Shown: positions 30,612-44,000 of the stretch, piece by piece | Numbering within the stretch: the first letter of the stretch is position 1 | Layout: every line of letters begins with the position of its first letter | Origin: Hippophae tibetana | Taxonomy: Eukaryota; Streptophyta; Magnoliopsida; Rosales; Elaeagnaceae | Assembly (NCBI GenBank): GCA_037013495.1 | Contig: CM072810.1 | Coordinates: 71,036,449 to 71,100,448 of the forward strand | DNA length: 64,000 bases | Direction: 5' to 3' | The notes under the pieces: model-generated | What the model was told of the DNA's origin: nothing | The model's database searches: none | What the model saw: only the letters and a program-made list of their open reading frames with translations | Position numbers and translations under genes: made by a program

Positions 30612-33600
30612 TTGGAAGAAAAGTAAAAAGCTTGGTAAAAAATATTTTCATTAATTATACTAGTTCTTCCTCCTTCAAAAGGTTGTTGTTCTCTTATATA
30701 AGCAACAAAACCCTACACGTAATGCAACCTTAGTGGGAATATTTAGTGGTGAAATGTGCTTAATCCATCAGTCAATAATAAAAGCATAAAAAACATATGA
30801 TAAATAAGACAAATAAAATTCAAAAATTTAGTATAAACAAAATCGCAAGACATAAAGTCCAATAATTAAAAAAAATAAAAATAATTGCTTCCAAAATTAA
30901 TTCTTTCATTTGATATTCCAAATATATCCCTTGTAAAGGATCATGAGAATATTTTATGATTTTGAGAATACTTGTTGGATATTAAGAACTTTAGAATATT
31001 TTTAAACACACTCTTGGTTAGTAACTGCATCGCTCTTATGGTGGAATTGAATAAAACCGAAAGCAAAAAAAAAACGGAATAGGTGCGACGAAAATTTTAA
31101 ACTCTCGGTAGGTGATGTAAACGGTGGAATTTGCTTTCAAAAAATAATATTCTTCGGAATCCATGCTCTGACTATAGGAACCTTTACAAGGTTCGATTTT
31201 ATATATTATATTAAAAGTTTCGACACCTGAGTCAAAAGTAAAGGCAGTATAAAATTGGAACTCTGATTTATCAAATGTTCTTTTTTTTAATATTGTAATG
31301 AGTAGAATCCATCTTCTTTTTGCTTCAATTGTTTTATGAAGAACAAAGATTGATTGAGAGTAGATATAAAGATCAAGACTAAGAGATGAGTATTTAAAAA
31401 AGAACTACGAAATGAAATCCACAAACGAAAACGACATCATTAATTCCAGAAAACCATCACGTTTTGATGCCAAAAAATAACGATCACTCCATTTTATGTG
31501 TCAAATCGAGGCATTCCATCAAGAACCCTTGGAAGAAAAGTACAAAGCTTGGTAAAAAATATTTTCATTAATTATACTAGTTCTTCCTCCTTTAAAAGGT
31601 TGTTGTTTTCTTATAAAAGCAACAAAACCCTACACGTAATGCAACCTTAGTGGGAATATTTAGTTGTGAAATGTGCTTGATCCATCCATAATGAATAAAA
31701 GCATAAAAAACATATGATAAATAAGACCAATAAAATTCAAAAATTTAGTATAAACAAAATCGCTAAACATAAAGTCCCATAATTAAATAAAACAAAAATA
31801 ATTGCTTCCAAAATTAAATCTTTCATTTGATATTGCAAATATATCCCTTGTAAAGGATCATGAGAATATTTTATGATCTTGAGAATATTTGTTGGTTATT
31901 AAGAACTTTAGAATTTTTTTAAACACACTCTTGTTGAGTAACTCCATCGCTCTTATGGTGGCATTGAATAAAACCCAAAGCAAAAAAAAGGGCATAGGTG
32001 CGACGAAAATTTTAAACTCTCGGTAGGTGATGTAAACGGTGGAATTTGATTTCAAAATATAAAATTCTTCGGAATCCATGCTCTGATTATAGGAACCTTT
32101 ACAAGGTTCTATTTGATATATTATATTAAAAGTTTCGACACCCGAGTCAAAAGTAAAGGCGGTGTAAAATTGGAACTCTGATTTATCAAATGTTCTTTTT
32201 TTTAATATTGTAAACAGTAGAATCCATCTTCTTTTTGCTTCAATTTTTTTATGAAGAACAAAGATTGATTGAGAGTAGATATAAAGATCAAGACTAAGAG
32301 AAGAGTATTTAAAAAAGAACTACGAAATGAAATCGATAGACGAAAACGACATCATTAATTCCATAAAACCAAATCCTTTTGATGCCAAAAAATAATGATC
32401 ACTCCACTTGATGTGTCAAATCGAGGCATTCCATGAAGAACCCTTGGAAGAAAAGTACAAAGCTTGGTAAAAAATATTTTCATTAATTATACTAGTTCTT
32501 CCTCCTTCAAAAGGTTGTTGTTCTCTTATATAAGCAACAAAACCCTACACATAATGCAACCTTAGTGGGAATATTTAGTGTTGAAATGTGCTTAATCCAT
32601 CAGTAAATAATAAAAGCATAAAAAACATATGATAAATAAGACAAATAAAATTCAAAAATTTAGTATAAACATAATCGCAAGACATAAAGTCCCATAATTA
32701 AATAAAATAAAAATAATTGCTTCCAAAATTAATTCTTTCATTTGATATTACAAATATATCCCTTGTAAAGGATCATGAGAATATTTTATGATCTTGAGAA
32801 TACTTGTTGGATATTAAGAACTTTAGAATTTTTTTAAACACACTCTTGGTTAGTAACTGCATCGCTCTTATGGTGCAAATGAATAAAACCGAAAGAAAAA
32901 AAACGAAATAGGTGCGACAAAATTTTTAAACTCTCGGTAGGTGATGTAAACGGTGGAATTTGCTTTCAAAAAATAATACTCTTCGGAATCCATGCTCTGA
33001 TTATCGGAACCTTTGCAAGGTTCGATTTTATATATTATATTAAAAGTTTCGACACCCGAGTCAAAAGTAAAGGCAGTATAAAATTGGAACTCTGATTTAT
33101 CAAATGTTCTTTTTTTTAATATTGTAAAGAGTAGAATCCATCTTCTTTTTGCTTCAATTGTTTTATGAAGAACAAAGATTGATTGAGAGTAGATATAAAG
33201 ATCAAGACTAAGAGAAGAGTATTTAAAAAAGAACTACGAAATGAAATCGACAGACGAAAACGACATCATTAATTCCATAAAACCAAATCCTTTTGATGCC
33301 AAAAAATAATGATCACTCCATTTGATGTGTCAAATCGAGGCATTCCATCAAGAACCCGTGGAAGAAAAGTACAAAGCTTGGTAAAAATATTTTCATTAAT
33401 TATACTAGTTCTTCCTCCTTCAAAAGGTTGTTGTTCTCTTATATAAGCAACAAAACCATACACGTAATTCAACCTTAGTGGGAATATTTAGTGGTGAAAT
33501 GTGCTTAATCCATCCGTAAATAATAAAAGCATAAAAAACATATGATAAATAAGACAAATAAAATTCAAAAATTTAGTATAAAGAAAATGGCAAGACATAA

Positions 33601-36600
33601 AGTCCCATAATTAAATAAAATAAAAATAATTGCTTCCAAAATTAATTCTTTCATTTGATATTCCAAATATATCCCTTGTAAAGGATTATGAGAATATTTT
33701 ATGATTTTGAGAATACTTGTTGGATATTAAGAACTTTAGAATATTTTTAACCACACTCTTGGTTAGTAACTGCATCGCTCTTATGGTGGAATTGAATAAA
33801 ACCGAAAGCAAAAATAAAAAACGGAATAGGTGCGACAAAAATTTTAAACTCTCGGTAGGTGATGTAAACGGTCGAATTTGCTTTCAAAAAATAATATTCT
33901 TCGGAATCCATGCTCTGATTATAGGAACCTTTACAAGGTTCGATTTTATATATTATATTAAAAGTTTCGACACCCGAGTCAAAAGTAAAGGCAGTATAAA
34001 ATTGGAACTCTGATTTATCAAATGTTCTTTTTTTTAATATTGTAAAGAGTAGAATCCATCTTCTTTTTGCTTCAATTGTTTTATGAAGAACAAAGATTGA
34101 TTGAGAGTTGATATAAAGATCAATACTAAGAGATGAGTATTTAAAAAATAACTATGAAATGAAATCCACATACGAATAGGACATCATTAATTCCAGAAAA
34201 CCAAAACGTTTTGATGCCAAAAAATAACGATCACTCCATTTGATGTGTCAAATCGAGGCATTCCATGAAGAACCCATGGAAGAAAAGTTAAAAGCTTGGT
34301 AAAAAATATTTTCATTCATTATACTAGTTCTTCCTCCTTCAAAAGGTTGTTGTTCTCTTATATAAGCAACAAAACCCTACACGTAATGCAACCTTAGTGG
34401 GAATATTTAGTGGTGAAATGTGCTTAATCCATCAGTCAATAATAAAAGCATAAAAAACATATGATAAATAAGACAAATAAAATTCAAAAATTTAGTATAA
34501 ACAAAATCGCAAGACATAAAGTCCAATAATTAAAAAAAATAAAAATAATTGCTTCCAAAATTAATTCTTTCATTTGATATTCCAAATATATCCCTTGTAA
34601 AGGATCATGAGAATATTTTATGATTTTGAGAATACTTGTTGGATATTAAGAACTTTAGAATATTTTTAAACACACTCTTGGTTAGTAACTGCATCGCTCT
34701 TATGGTGGAATTGAATAAAACCGAAAGCAAAAAAAAAACGGAATAGGTGCGACGAAAATTTTAAACTCTCGGTAGGTGATGTAAACGGTGGAATTTGCTT
34801 TCAAAAAATAATATTCTTCGGAATCCATGCTCTGACAATAGGAACCTTTACAAGGTTCGATTTTATATATTATATTAAAAGTTTCGACACCTGAGTCAAA
34901 AGTAAAGGCAGTATAAAATTGGAACTCTGATTTATCAAATGTTCTTTTTTTTAATATTGTAATGAGTAGAATCCATCTTCTTTTTGCTTCAATTGTTTTA
35001 TGAAGAACAAAGATTGATTGAGAGTAGATATAAAGATCAAGACTAAGAGATGAGTATTTAAAAAAGAACTACGAAATGAAATCCACAAACGAAAACGACA
35101 TCATTAATTCCAGAAAACCATCACGTTTTGATGCCAAAAAATAACGATCACTCCATTTTATGTGTCAAATCGAGGCATTCCATCAAGAACCCTTGGAAGA
35201 AAAGTACAAAGCTTGGTAAAAAATATTTTCATTAATTATACTAGTTCTTCCTCCTTTAAAAGGTTGTTGTTTTCTTATAAAAGCAACAAAACCCTACACG
35301 TAATGCAACCTTAGTGGGAATATTTAGTTGTGAAATGTGCTTGATCCATCCATAATGAATAAAAGCATAAAAAACATATGATAAATAAGACCAATAAAAT
35401 TCAAAAATTTAGTATAAACAAAATCGCTAAACATAAAGTCCTATAATTAAATAAAACAAAAATAATTGCTTCCAAAATTAAATCTTTCATTTGATATTGC
35501 AAATATATCCCTTGTAAAGGATCATGAGAATATTTTATGATCTTGAGAATATTTGTTGGTTATTAAGAACTTTAGAATTTTTTTAAACACACTCTTGTTG
35601 AGTAACTCCATCGCTCTTATGGTCGCATTGAATAAAACCCAAAGCAAAAAAAAGGGCATAGGTGCGACGAAAATTTTAAACTCTCGGTAGTTGATGTAAA
35701 CGGTGGAATTTGATTTCAAAATATAAAATTCTTCGGAATCCATGCTCTGATTATAGGAACCTTTACAAGGTTCTATTTGATATATTATATTAAAAGTTTC
35801 GACACCCGAGTCAAAAGTAAAGGCGGTGTAAAATTGGAACTCTGATTTATCAAATGTTCTTTTTTTTAATATTGTAAACAGTAGAATCCATCTTCTTTTT
35901 GCTTCAATTTTTTTATGAAGAACAAAGATTGATTGAGAGTAGATATAAAGATCAAGACTAAGAGAAGAGTATTTAAAAAAGAACTACGAAATGAAATCGA
36001 TAGACGAAAACGACATCATTAATTCCATAAAACCAAATCCTTTTGATGCCAAAAAATAATGATCACTCCACTTGATGTGTCAAATCGAGGCATTCCATGA
36101 AGAACCCTTGGAAGAAAAGTACAAAGCTTGGTAAAAAATATTTTCATTAATTATACTAGTTCTTCCTCCTTCAAAAGGTTGTTGTTCTCTTATATAAGCA
36201 ACAAAACCCTACACATAATGCAACCTTAGTGGGAATATTTAGTGGTGAAATGTGCTTAATCCATCAGTAAATAATAAAAGCATAAAAAACATATGATAAA
36301 TAAGACAAATAAAATTCAAAAATTTAGTATAAACATAATCGCAAGACATAAAGTCCCATAATTAAATAAAATAAAAATAATTGCTTCCAAAATTAATTCT
36401 TTCATTTGATTTTACAAATATATCCCTTGTAAAGGATCATGAGAATATTTTATGATCTTGAGAATACTTGTTGGATATTAAGAACTTTAGAATTTTTTTA
36501 AACACACTCTTGGTTAGTAACTGCATCGCTCTTATGGTGCAAATGAATAAAACCGAAAGAAAAAAAACGAAATAGGTGCGACGAAATTTTTAAACTCTCA

Positions 36601-39600
36601 GTAGGTGATGTAAACGGTGGAATTTGCTTTCAAAAAATAATACTCTTCGGAATCCATGCTCTGATTATCGGAACCTTTGCAAGGTTCGATTTTATATATT
36701 ATATTAAAAGTTTCGATACCCGAGTCAAAAGTAAAGGCAGTATAAAATTGGAACTCTGATTTATCAAATGTCCTTTTTTTTAATATTGTAAAGAGTAGAA
36801 TCCATCTTCTTTTTGCTTCAATTGTTTTATGAAGAACAAAGATTGATTTAGAGTTGATATAAAGATCAATACTAAGAGATGAGTATTTAAAAAATAACTA
36901 TGAAATGAAATCCACATACGAATAGGACATCATTAATTCCAGAAAACCAAAACGTTTTGATGCCAAAAAATAACGATCACTCCATTTGATGTGTCAAATC
37001 GAGGCATTCCATGAAGAACCCATGGAAGAAAAGTAAAAAGCTTGGTAAAAAATATTTTCATTAATTATACTAGTTCTTCCTCCTTCAAAAGGTTGTTGTT
37101 CTCTTATATAAGCAACAAAACCCTACACGTAATGCAACCTTAGTGGGAATATTTAGTGGTGAAATGTGCTTAATCCATCAGTCAATAATAAAAGCATAAA
37201 AAACATATGATAAATAAGACAAATAAAATTCAAAAATTTAGTATAAACAAAATCGCAAGACATAAAGTCCAATAATTAAAAAAAATAAAAATAATTGCTT
37301 CCAAAATTAATTCTTTCATTTGATATTCCAAATATATCCCTTGTAAAGGATCATGAGAATATTTTATGATTTTGAGAATACTTGTTGGATATTAAGAACT
37401 TTAGAATATTTTTAAACACACTCTTGGTTAGTAACTGCATCGCTCTTATGGTGGAATTGAATAAAACCGAAAGCAAAAAAAAAACGGAATAGGTGCGACG
37501 AAAATTTTAAACTCTCGGTAGGTGATGTAAACGGTGGAATTTGCTTTCAAAAAATAATATTCTTCGGAATCCATGCTCTGACTATAGGAACCTTTACAAG
37601 GTTCGATTTTATATATTATATTAAAAGTTTCGACACCTGAGTCAAAAGTAAAGGCAGTATAAAATTGGAACTCTGATTTATCAAATGTTCTTTTTTTTAA
37701 TATTGTAATGAGTAGAATCCATCTTCTTTTTGCTTCAATTGTTTTATGAAGAACAAAGATTGATTGAGAGTAGATATAAAGATCAAGACTAAGAGATGAG
37801 TATTTAAAAAAGAACTACGAAATGAAATCCACAAACGAAAACGACATCATTAATTCCAGAAAACCATCACGTTTTGATGCCAAAAAATAACGATCACTCC
37901 ATTTTATGTGTCAAATCGAGGCATTCCATCAAGAACCCTTGGAAGAAAAGTACAAAGCTTGGTAAAAAATATTTTCATTAATTATACTAGTTCTTCCTCC
38001 TTTAAAAGGTTGTTGTTTTCTTATAAAAGCAACAAAACCCTACACGTAATGCAACCTTAGTGGGAATATTTAGTTGTGAAATGTGCTTGATCCATCCATA
38101 ATGAATAAAAGCATAAAAAACATATGATAAATAAGACCAATAAAATTCAAAAATTTAGTATAAACAAAATCGCTAAACATAAAGTCCCATAATTAAATAA
38201 AACAAAAATAATTGCTTCCAAAATTAAATCTTTCATTTGATATTGCAAATATATCCCTTGTAAAGGATCATGAGAATATTTTATGATCTTGAGAATATTT
38301 GTTGGTTATTAAGAACTTTAGAATTTTTTTAAACACACTCTTGTTGAGTAACTCCATCGCTCTTATGGTGGCATTGAATAAAACCCAAAGCAAAAAAAAG
38401 GGCATAGGTGCGACGAAAATTTTAAACTCTCGGTAGGTGATGTAAACGGTGGAATTTGATTTCAAAATATAAAATTCTTCGGAATCCATGCTCTGATTAT
38501 AGGAACCTTTACAAGGTTCTATTTGATATATTATATTAAAAGTTTCGACACCCGAGTCAAAAGTAAAGGCGGTGTAAAATTGGAACTCTGATTTATCAAA
38601 TGTTCTTTTTTTTAATATTGTAAACAGTAGAATCCATCTTCTTTTTGCTTCAATTTTTTTATGAAGAACAAAGATTGATTGAGAGTAGATATAAAGATCA
38701 AGACTAAGAGAAGAGTATTTAAAAAAGAACTACGAAATGAAATCGACAGACGAAAACGACATCATTAATTCCATAAAACCAAATCCTTTTGATGCCAAAA
38801 AATAATGATCACTCCATTTGATGTGTCAAATCGAGGCATTCCATCAAGAACCCGTGGAAGAAAAGTACAAAGCTTGGTAAAAATATTTTCATTAATTATA
38901 CTAGTTCTTCCTCCTTCAAAAGGTTGTTGTTCTCTTATATAAGCAACAAAACCATACACGTAATTCAACCTTAGTGGGAATATTTAGTGGTGAAATGTGC
39001 TTAATCCATCCGTAAATAATAAAAGCATAAAAAACATATGATAAATAAGACAAATAAAATTCAAAAATTTAGTATAAAGAAAATGGCAAGACATAAAGTC
39101 CCATAATTAAATAAAATAAAAATAATTGCTTCCAAAATTAATTCTTTCATTTGATATTCCAAATATATCCCTTGTAAAGGATTATGAGAATATTTTATGA
39201 TTTTGAGAATACTTGTTGGATATTAAGAACTTTAGAATATTTTTAACCACACTCTTGGTTAGTAACTGCATCGCTCTTATGGTGGAATTGAATAAAACCG
39301 AAAGCAAAAATAAAAAACGGAATAGGTGCGACAAAAATTTTAAACTCTCGGTAGGTGATGTAAACGGTCGAATTTGCTTTCAAAAAATAATATTCTTCGG
39401 AATCCATGCTCTGATTATAGGAACCTTTACAAGGTTCGATTTTATATATTATATTAAAAGTTTCGACACCCGAGTCAAAAGTAAAGGCAGTATAAAATTG
39501 GAACTCTGATTTATCAAATGTTCTTTTTTTTAATATTGTAAAGAGTAGAATCCATCTTCTTTTTGCTTCAATTGTTTTATGAAGAACAAAGATTGATTGA

Positions 39601-41000
39601 GAGTTGATATAAAGATCAATACTAAGAGATGAGTATTTAAAAAATAACTATGAAATGAAATCCACATACGAATAGGACATCATTAATTCCAGAAAACCAA
39701 AACGTTTTGATGCCAAAAAATAACGATCACTCCATTTGATGTGTCAAATCGAGGCATTCCATGAAGAACCCATGGAAGAAAAGTTAAAAGCTTGGTAAAA
39801 AATATTTTCATTCATTATACTAGTTCTTCCTCCTTCAAAAGGTTGTTGTTCTCTTATATAAGCAACAAAACCCTACACGTAATGCAACCTTAGTGGGAAT
39901 ATTTAGTGGTGAAATGTGCTTAATCCATCAGTCAATAATAAAAGCATAAAAAACATATGATAAATAAGACAAATAAAATTCAAAAATTTAGTATAAACAA
40001 AATCGCAAGACATAAAGTCCAATAATTAAAAAAAATAAAAATAATTGCTTCCAAAATTAATTCTTTCATTTGATATTCCAAATATATCCCTTGTAAAGGA
40101 TCATGAGAATATTTTATGATTTTGAGAATACTTGTTGGATATTAAGAACTTTAGAATATTTTTAAACACACTCTTGGTTAGTAACTGCATCGCTCTTATG
40201 GTGGAATTGAATAAAACCGAAAGCAAAAAAAAAACGGAATAGGTGCGACGAAAATTTTAAACTCTCGGTAGGTGATGTAAACGGTGGAATTTGCTTTCAA
40301 AAAATAATATTCTTCGGAATCCATGCTCTGACTATAGGAACCTTTACAAGGTTCGATTTTATATATTATATTAAAAGTTTCGATACCCGAGTCAAAAGTA
40401 AAGGCAGTATAAAATTGGAACTCTGATTTATCAAATGTCCTTTTTTTTAATATTGTAAAGAGTAGAATCCATCTTCTTTTTGCTTCAATTGTTTTATGAA
40501 GAACAAAGATTGATTTAGAGTTGATATAAAGATCAATACTAAGAGATGAGTATTTAAAAAATAACTATGAAATGAAATCCACATACGAATAGGACATCAT
40601 TAATTCTAGAAAACCAAAACGTTTTGATGCCAAAAAATAACGATCACTCCATTTGATGTGTCAAATCGAGGCATTCCATGAAGAACCCATGGAAGAAAAG
40701 TAAAAAGCTTGGTAAAAAATATTTTCATTCATTATACTAGTTCTTCCTCCTTCAAAAGGTTGTTGTTCTCTTATATAAGCAACAAAACCCTACACGTAAT
40801 GCAACCTTAGTGGGAATATTTAGTGGTGAAATGTGCTTAATCCATCAGTCAATAATAAAAGCATAAAAAACATATGATAAATAAGACAAATAAAATTCAA
40901 AAATTTAGTATAAACAAAATCGCAAGACATAAAGTCCAATAATTAAATAAAATAAAAATAATTGCTTCCAAAATTAATTCTTTCATTTGATATTCCAAAT
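30612..41000. repeat. Shuffled A-B-C-D higher-order repeats
   Basis: Monomer types by phase mark: A 30930, B 31847, C 32762, D 33675, A 34594, B 35511, C/D chimera 36425, A 37340, B 38257, D 39171, A/D chimera 40090. The first four continue the six-monomer HOR of the left arm across the retrotransposon. Later units lack D or C, as expected from unequal crossing-over within a four-monomer unit. The D monomers at 33675 and 39171 share the private variant GGATTATG. Confidence 0.75.
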
Positions 41001-44000
41001 ATATCCCTTGTAAAGGATCATGAGAATATTTTATGATTTTGAGAATACTTGTTGGATATTAAGAACTTTAGAATATTTTTAAACACACTCTTGGTTAGTA
41101 ACTGCATCGCTCTTATGGTGGAATTGAATAAAACCGAAAGCAAAAAAAAACGGAATAGGTGCGACGAAAATTTTAAACTCTCGGTAGGTGATGTAAACGG
41201 TGGAATTTGCTTTCAAAAAATAATATTCTTCGGAATCCATGCTCTGATTATAGGAACCTTTACAAGGTTCGATTTTATATATTATATTAAAAGTTTCGAC
41301 ACCCGAGTCAAAAGTAAAGGCAGTATAAAATTGGAACTCTGATTTATGAAATGTTCTTTTTTTTAATATAGTAAAGAGTAGAATCCATCTTCTTTTTGCT
41401 TCAATTGTTTTATGAAGAACAAAGATTGATTGAGAGTAGATATAAAGATCAAGACTAAGAGAAAAGTATTTAAAAAACAACTACGAAATGAAATCGACAG
41501 ACGAAAACGACATCATTAATTCCATAAAACCAAATCCTTTTGATGCCAAAAAATAATGATCACTCCATTTGATGTGTCAAATCGAGGCATTCCATCAAGA
41601 ACCCGTGGAAGAAAAGTACAAAGCTTGGTAAAAATATTTTCATTAATTATACTAGTTCTTCCTCCTTCAAAAGGTTGTTGTTCTCTTATATAAGCAACAA
41701 AACCATACACGTAATGCAACCTTAGTGGGAATATTTAGTGGTGAAATGTGCTTAATCCATCCGTAAATAATAAAAGCATAAAAAACATATGATAAATAAG
41801 ACAAATAAAATTCAAAAATTTATTATAAACAAAATCGCAAGACATAAAGTCCCATAATTAAATAAAATAAAAATAATTGCTTCCAAAATTAATTCTTTCA
41901 TTTGATATTCCAAATATATCCCTTGTAAAGGATCATGAGAATATTTTATGATTTTGAGAATACTTGTTGGATATTAAGAACTTTAGAATTTTTTTAAACA
42001 CACTCTTGGTTAGTAACTGCATCGCTCTTATGGTGGAAATGAATAAAACCGAAAGAAAAAAAACGAAATAGGTGCGACGAAATTTTTAAACTCTCGGTAG
42101 GTGATGTAAACGGTGGAATTTGCTTTCAAAAAATAATACTCTTCGGAATCCATGCTCTGATTATAGGAACCTTTTCAAGGTTCGATTTTATATATTATTT
42201 TAAAAGTTTCGACACCCGAGTCAAAAGTAAAGGCAGTATAAAATTGGAACTCTGATTTATCAAATGTTCTTTTTTTTAATATTGTAAAGAGTAGAATCCA
42301 TCTTCTTTTTGCTTCAATTGTTTTATGAAGAACAAAGATTGATTGAGAGTAGATATAAAGATCAAGACTAAGAGAAGAGTATTTAAAAAAGAACTACGAA
42401 ATGAAATCGACAGACAAAAACGACATCATTAATTCCATAAAACCAAATCCTTTTGATGCCAAAAAATAATGATCACTCCATTTGATGTGTCAAATCGAGG
42501 CATTCCATCAAGAACCCGTGGAAGAAAAGTACAAAGCTTGGTAAAAATATTTTCATTAATTATACTAGTTCTTCCTCCTTCAAAAGGTTGTTGTTCTCTT
42601 ATATAAGCAACAAAACCATACACGTAATGCAACCTTAGTGGGAATATTTAGTGGTGAAATGTGCTTAATCCATCCGTAAATAATAAAAGCATAAAAAACA
42701 TATGATAAATAAGACAAATAAAATTCAAAAATTTAGTATAAAGAAAATGGCAAGACATAAAGTCCCATAATTAAATAAAATGAAAATAATTGCTTCCAAA
42801 ATTAATTCTTTCATTTGATATTCCAAATATATCCCTTGTAAAGGATCATGAGAATATTTTATGATTTTGAGAATACTTGTTGGATATTAAGAACTTTAGA
42901 ATTTTTTTAAACACACTCTTGGTTAGTAACTACATCGCTCTTATGGTGGAAATGAATAAAACCGAAAGAAAAAAAACGAAATAGGTGCGACGAAATTTTT
43001 AAACTCTCGGTAGGTGATGTAAACGGTGGAATTTGCTTTCAAAAAATAATACTCTTCGGAATCCATGCTCTGATTATAGGAACCTTTGCAAGGTTCGATT
43101 TTATATATTATATTAAAAGTTTCGACACCCGAGTCAATAGTAAAGGCAGTATAAAATTGGAACTCTGATTTATCAAATGTTCTTTTTTTTAATATTGTAA
43201 AGAGTAGAATCCATCTTCTTTTTGCTTCAATTGTTTTATGAAGAACAAAGATTGATTGAGAGTAGATATAAAGATCAAGACTAAGAGAAAAGTATTTAAA
43301 AAACAACTACGAAATGAAATCGACAGACGAAAACGACATCATTAATTCCATAAAACCAAATCCTTTTGATGCCAAAAAATAATGATCACTCCATTTGATG
43401 TGTTAAATCGAGGCATTCCATTAAGAACCCGTGGAAGAAAAGTACAAAGCTTGGTAAAAATATTTTCATTAATTATACTAGTTCTTCCTCCTTCAAAAGG
43501 TTGTTGTTCTCTTATATAAGCAACAAAACCCTGCACGTAATGCAACCTTAGTGGGAATATTTAGTGGTGAAATGTGCTTAATCCATCAGTCAATAATAAA
43601 AGCATAAAAAACATATGATAAATAAGACAAATAAAATTCAAAAATTTAGTATAAACAAAATCGCAAGACATAAAGTCCAATAATTAAATAAAATAAAAAT
43701 AATTGCTTCCAAAATTAATTCATTCATTTGATATTCCAAATATATCCCTTGTAAAGGATCATGAGAATATTTTATGATTTTGAGAATACTTGTTGGATAT
43801 TAAGAACTTTAGAATTTTTTTAAACACACTCTTGGTTAGTAACTGCATCGCTCTTATGGTGGAATTGAATAAAACCGAAAGCAAAAAACAAATCGGAATA
43901 GGTGCGACGAAAATTTTAAACTCTCGGTAGGTGATGTAAACGGTGGAATTTGCTTTCAAAAAATAATATTCTTCGGAATCCATGCTCTGATTATAGGAAC

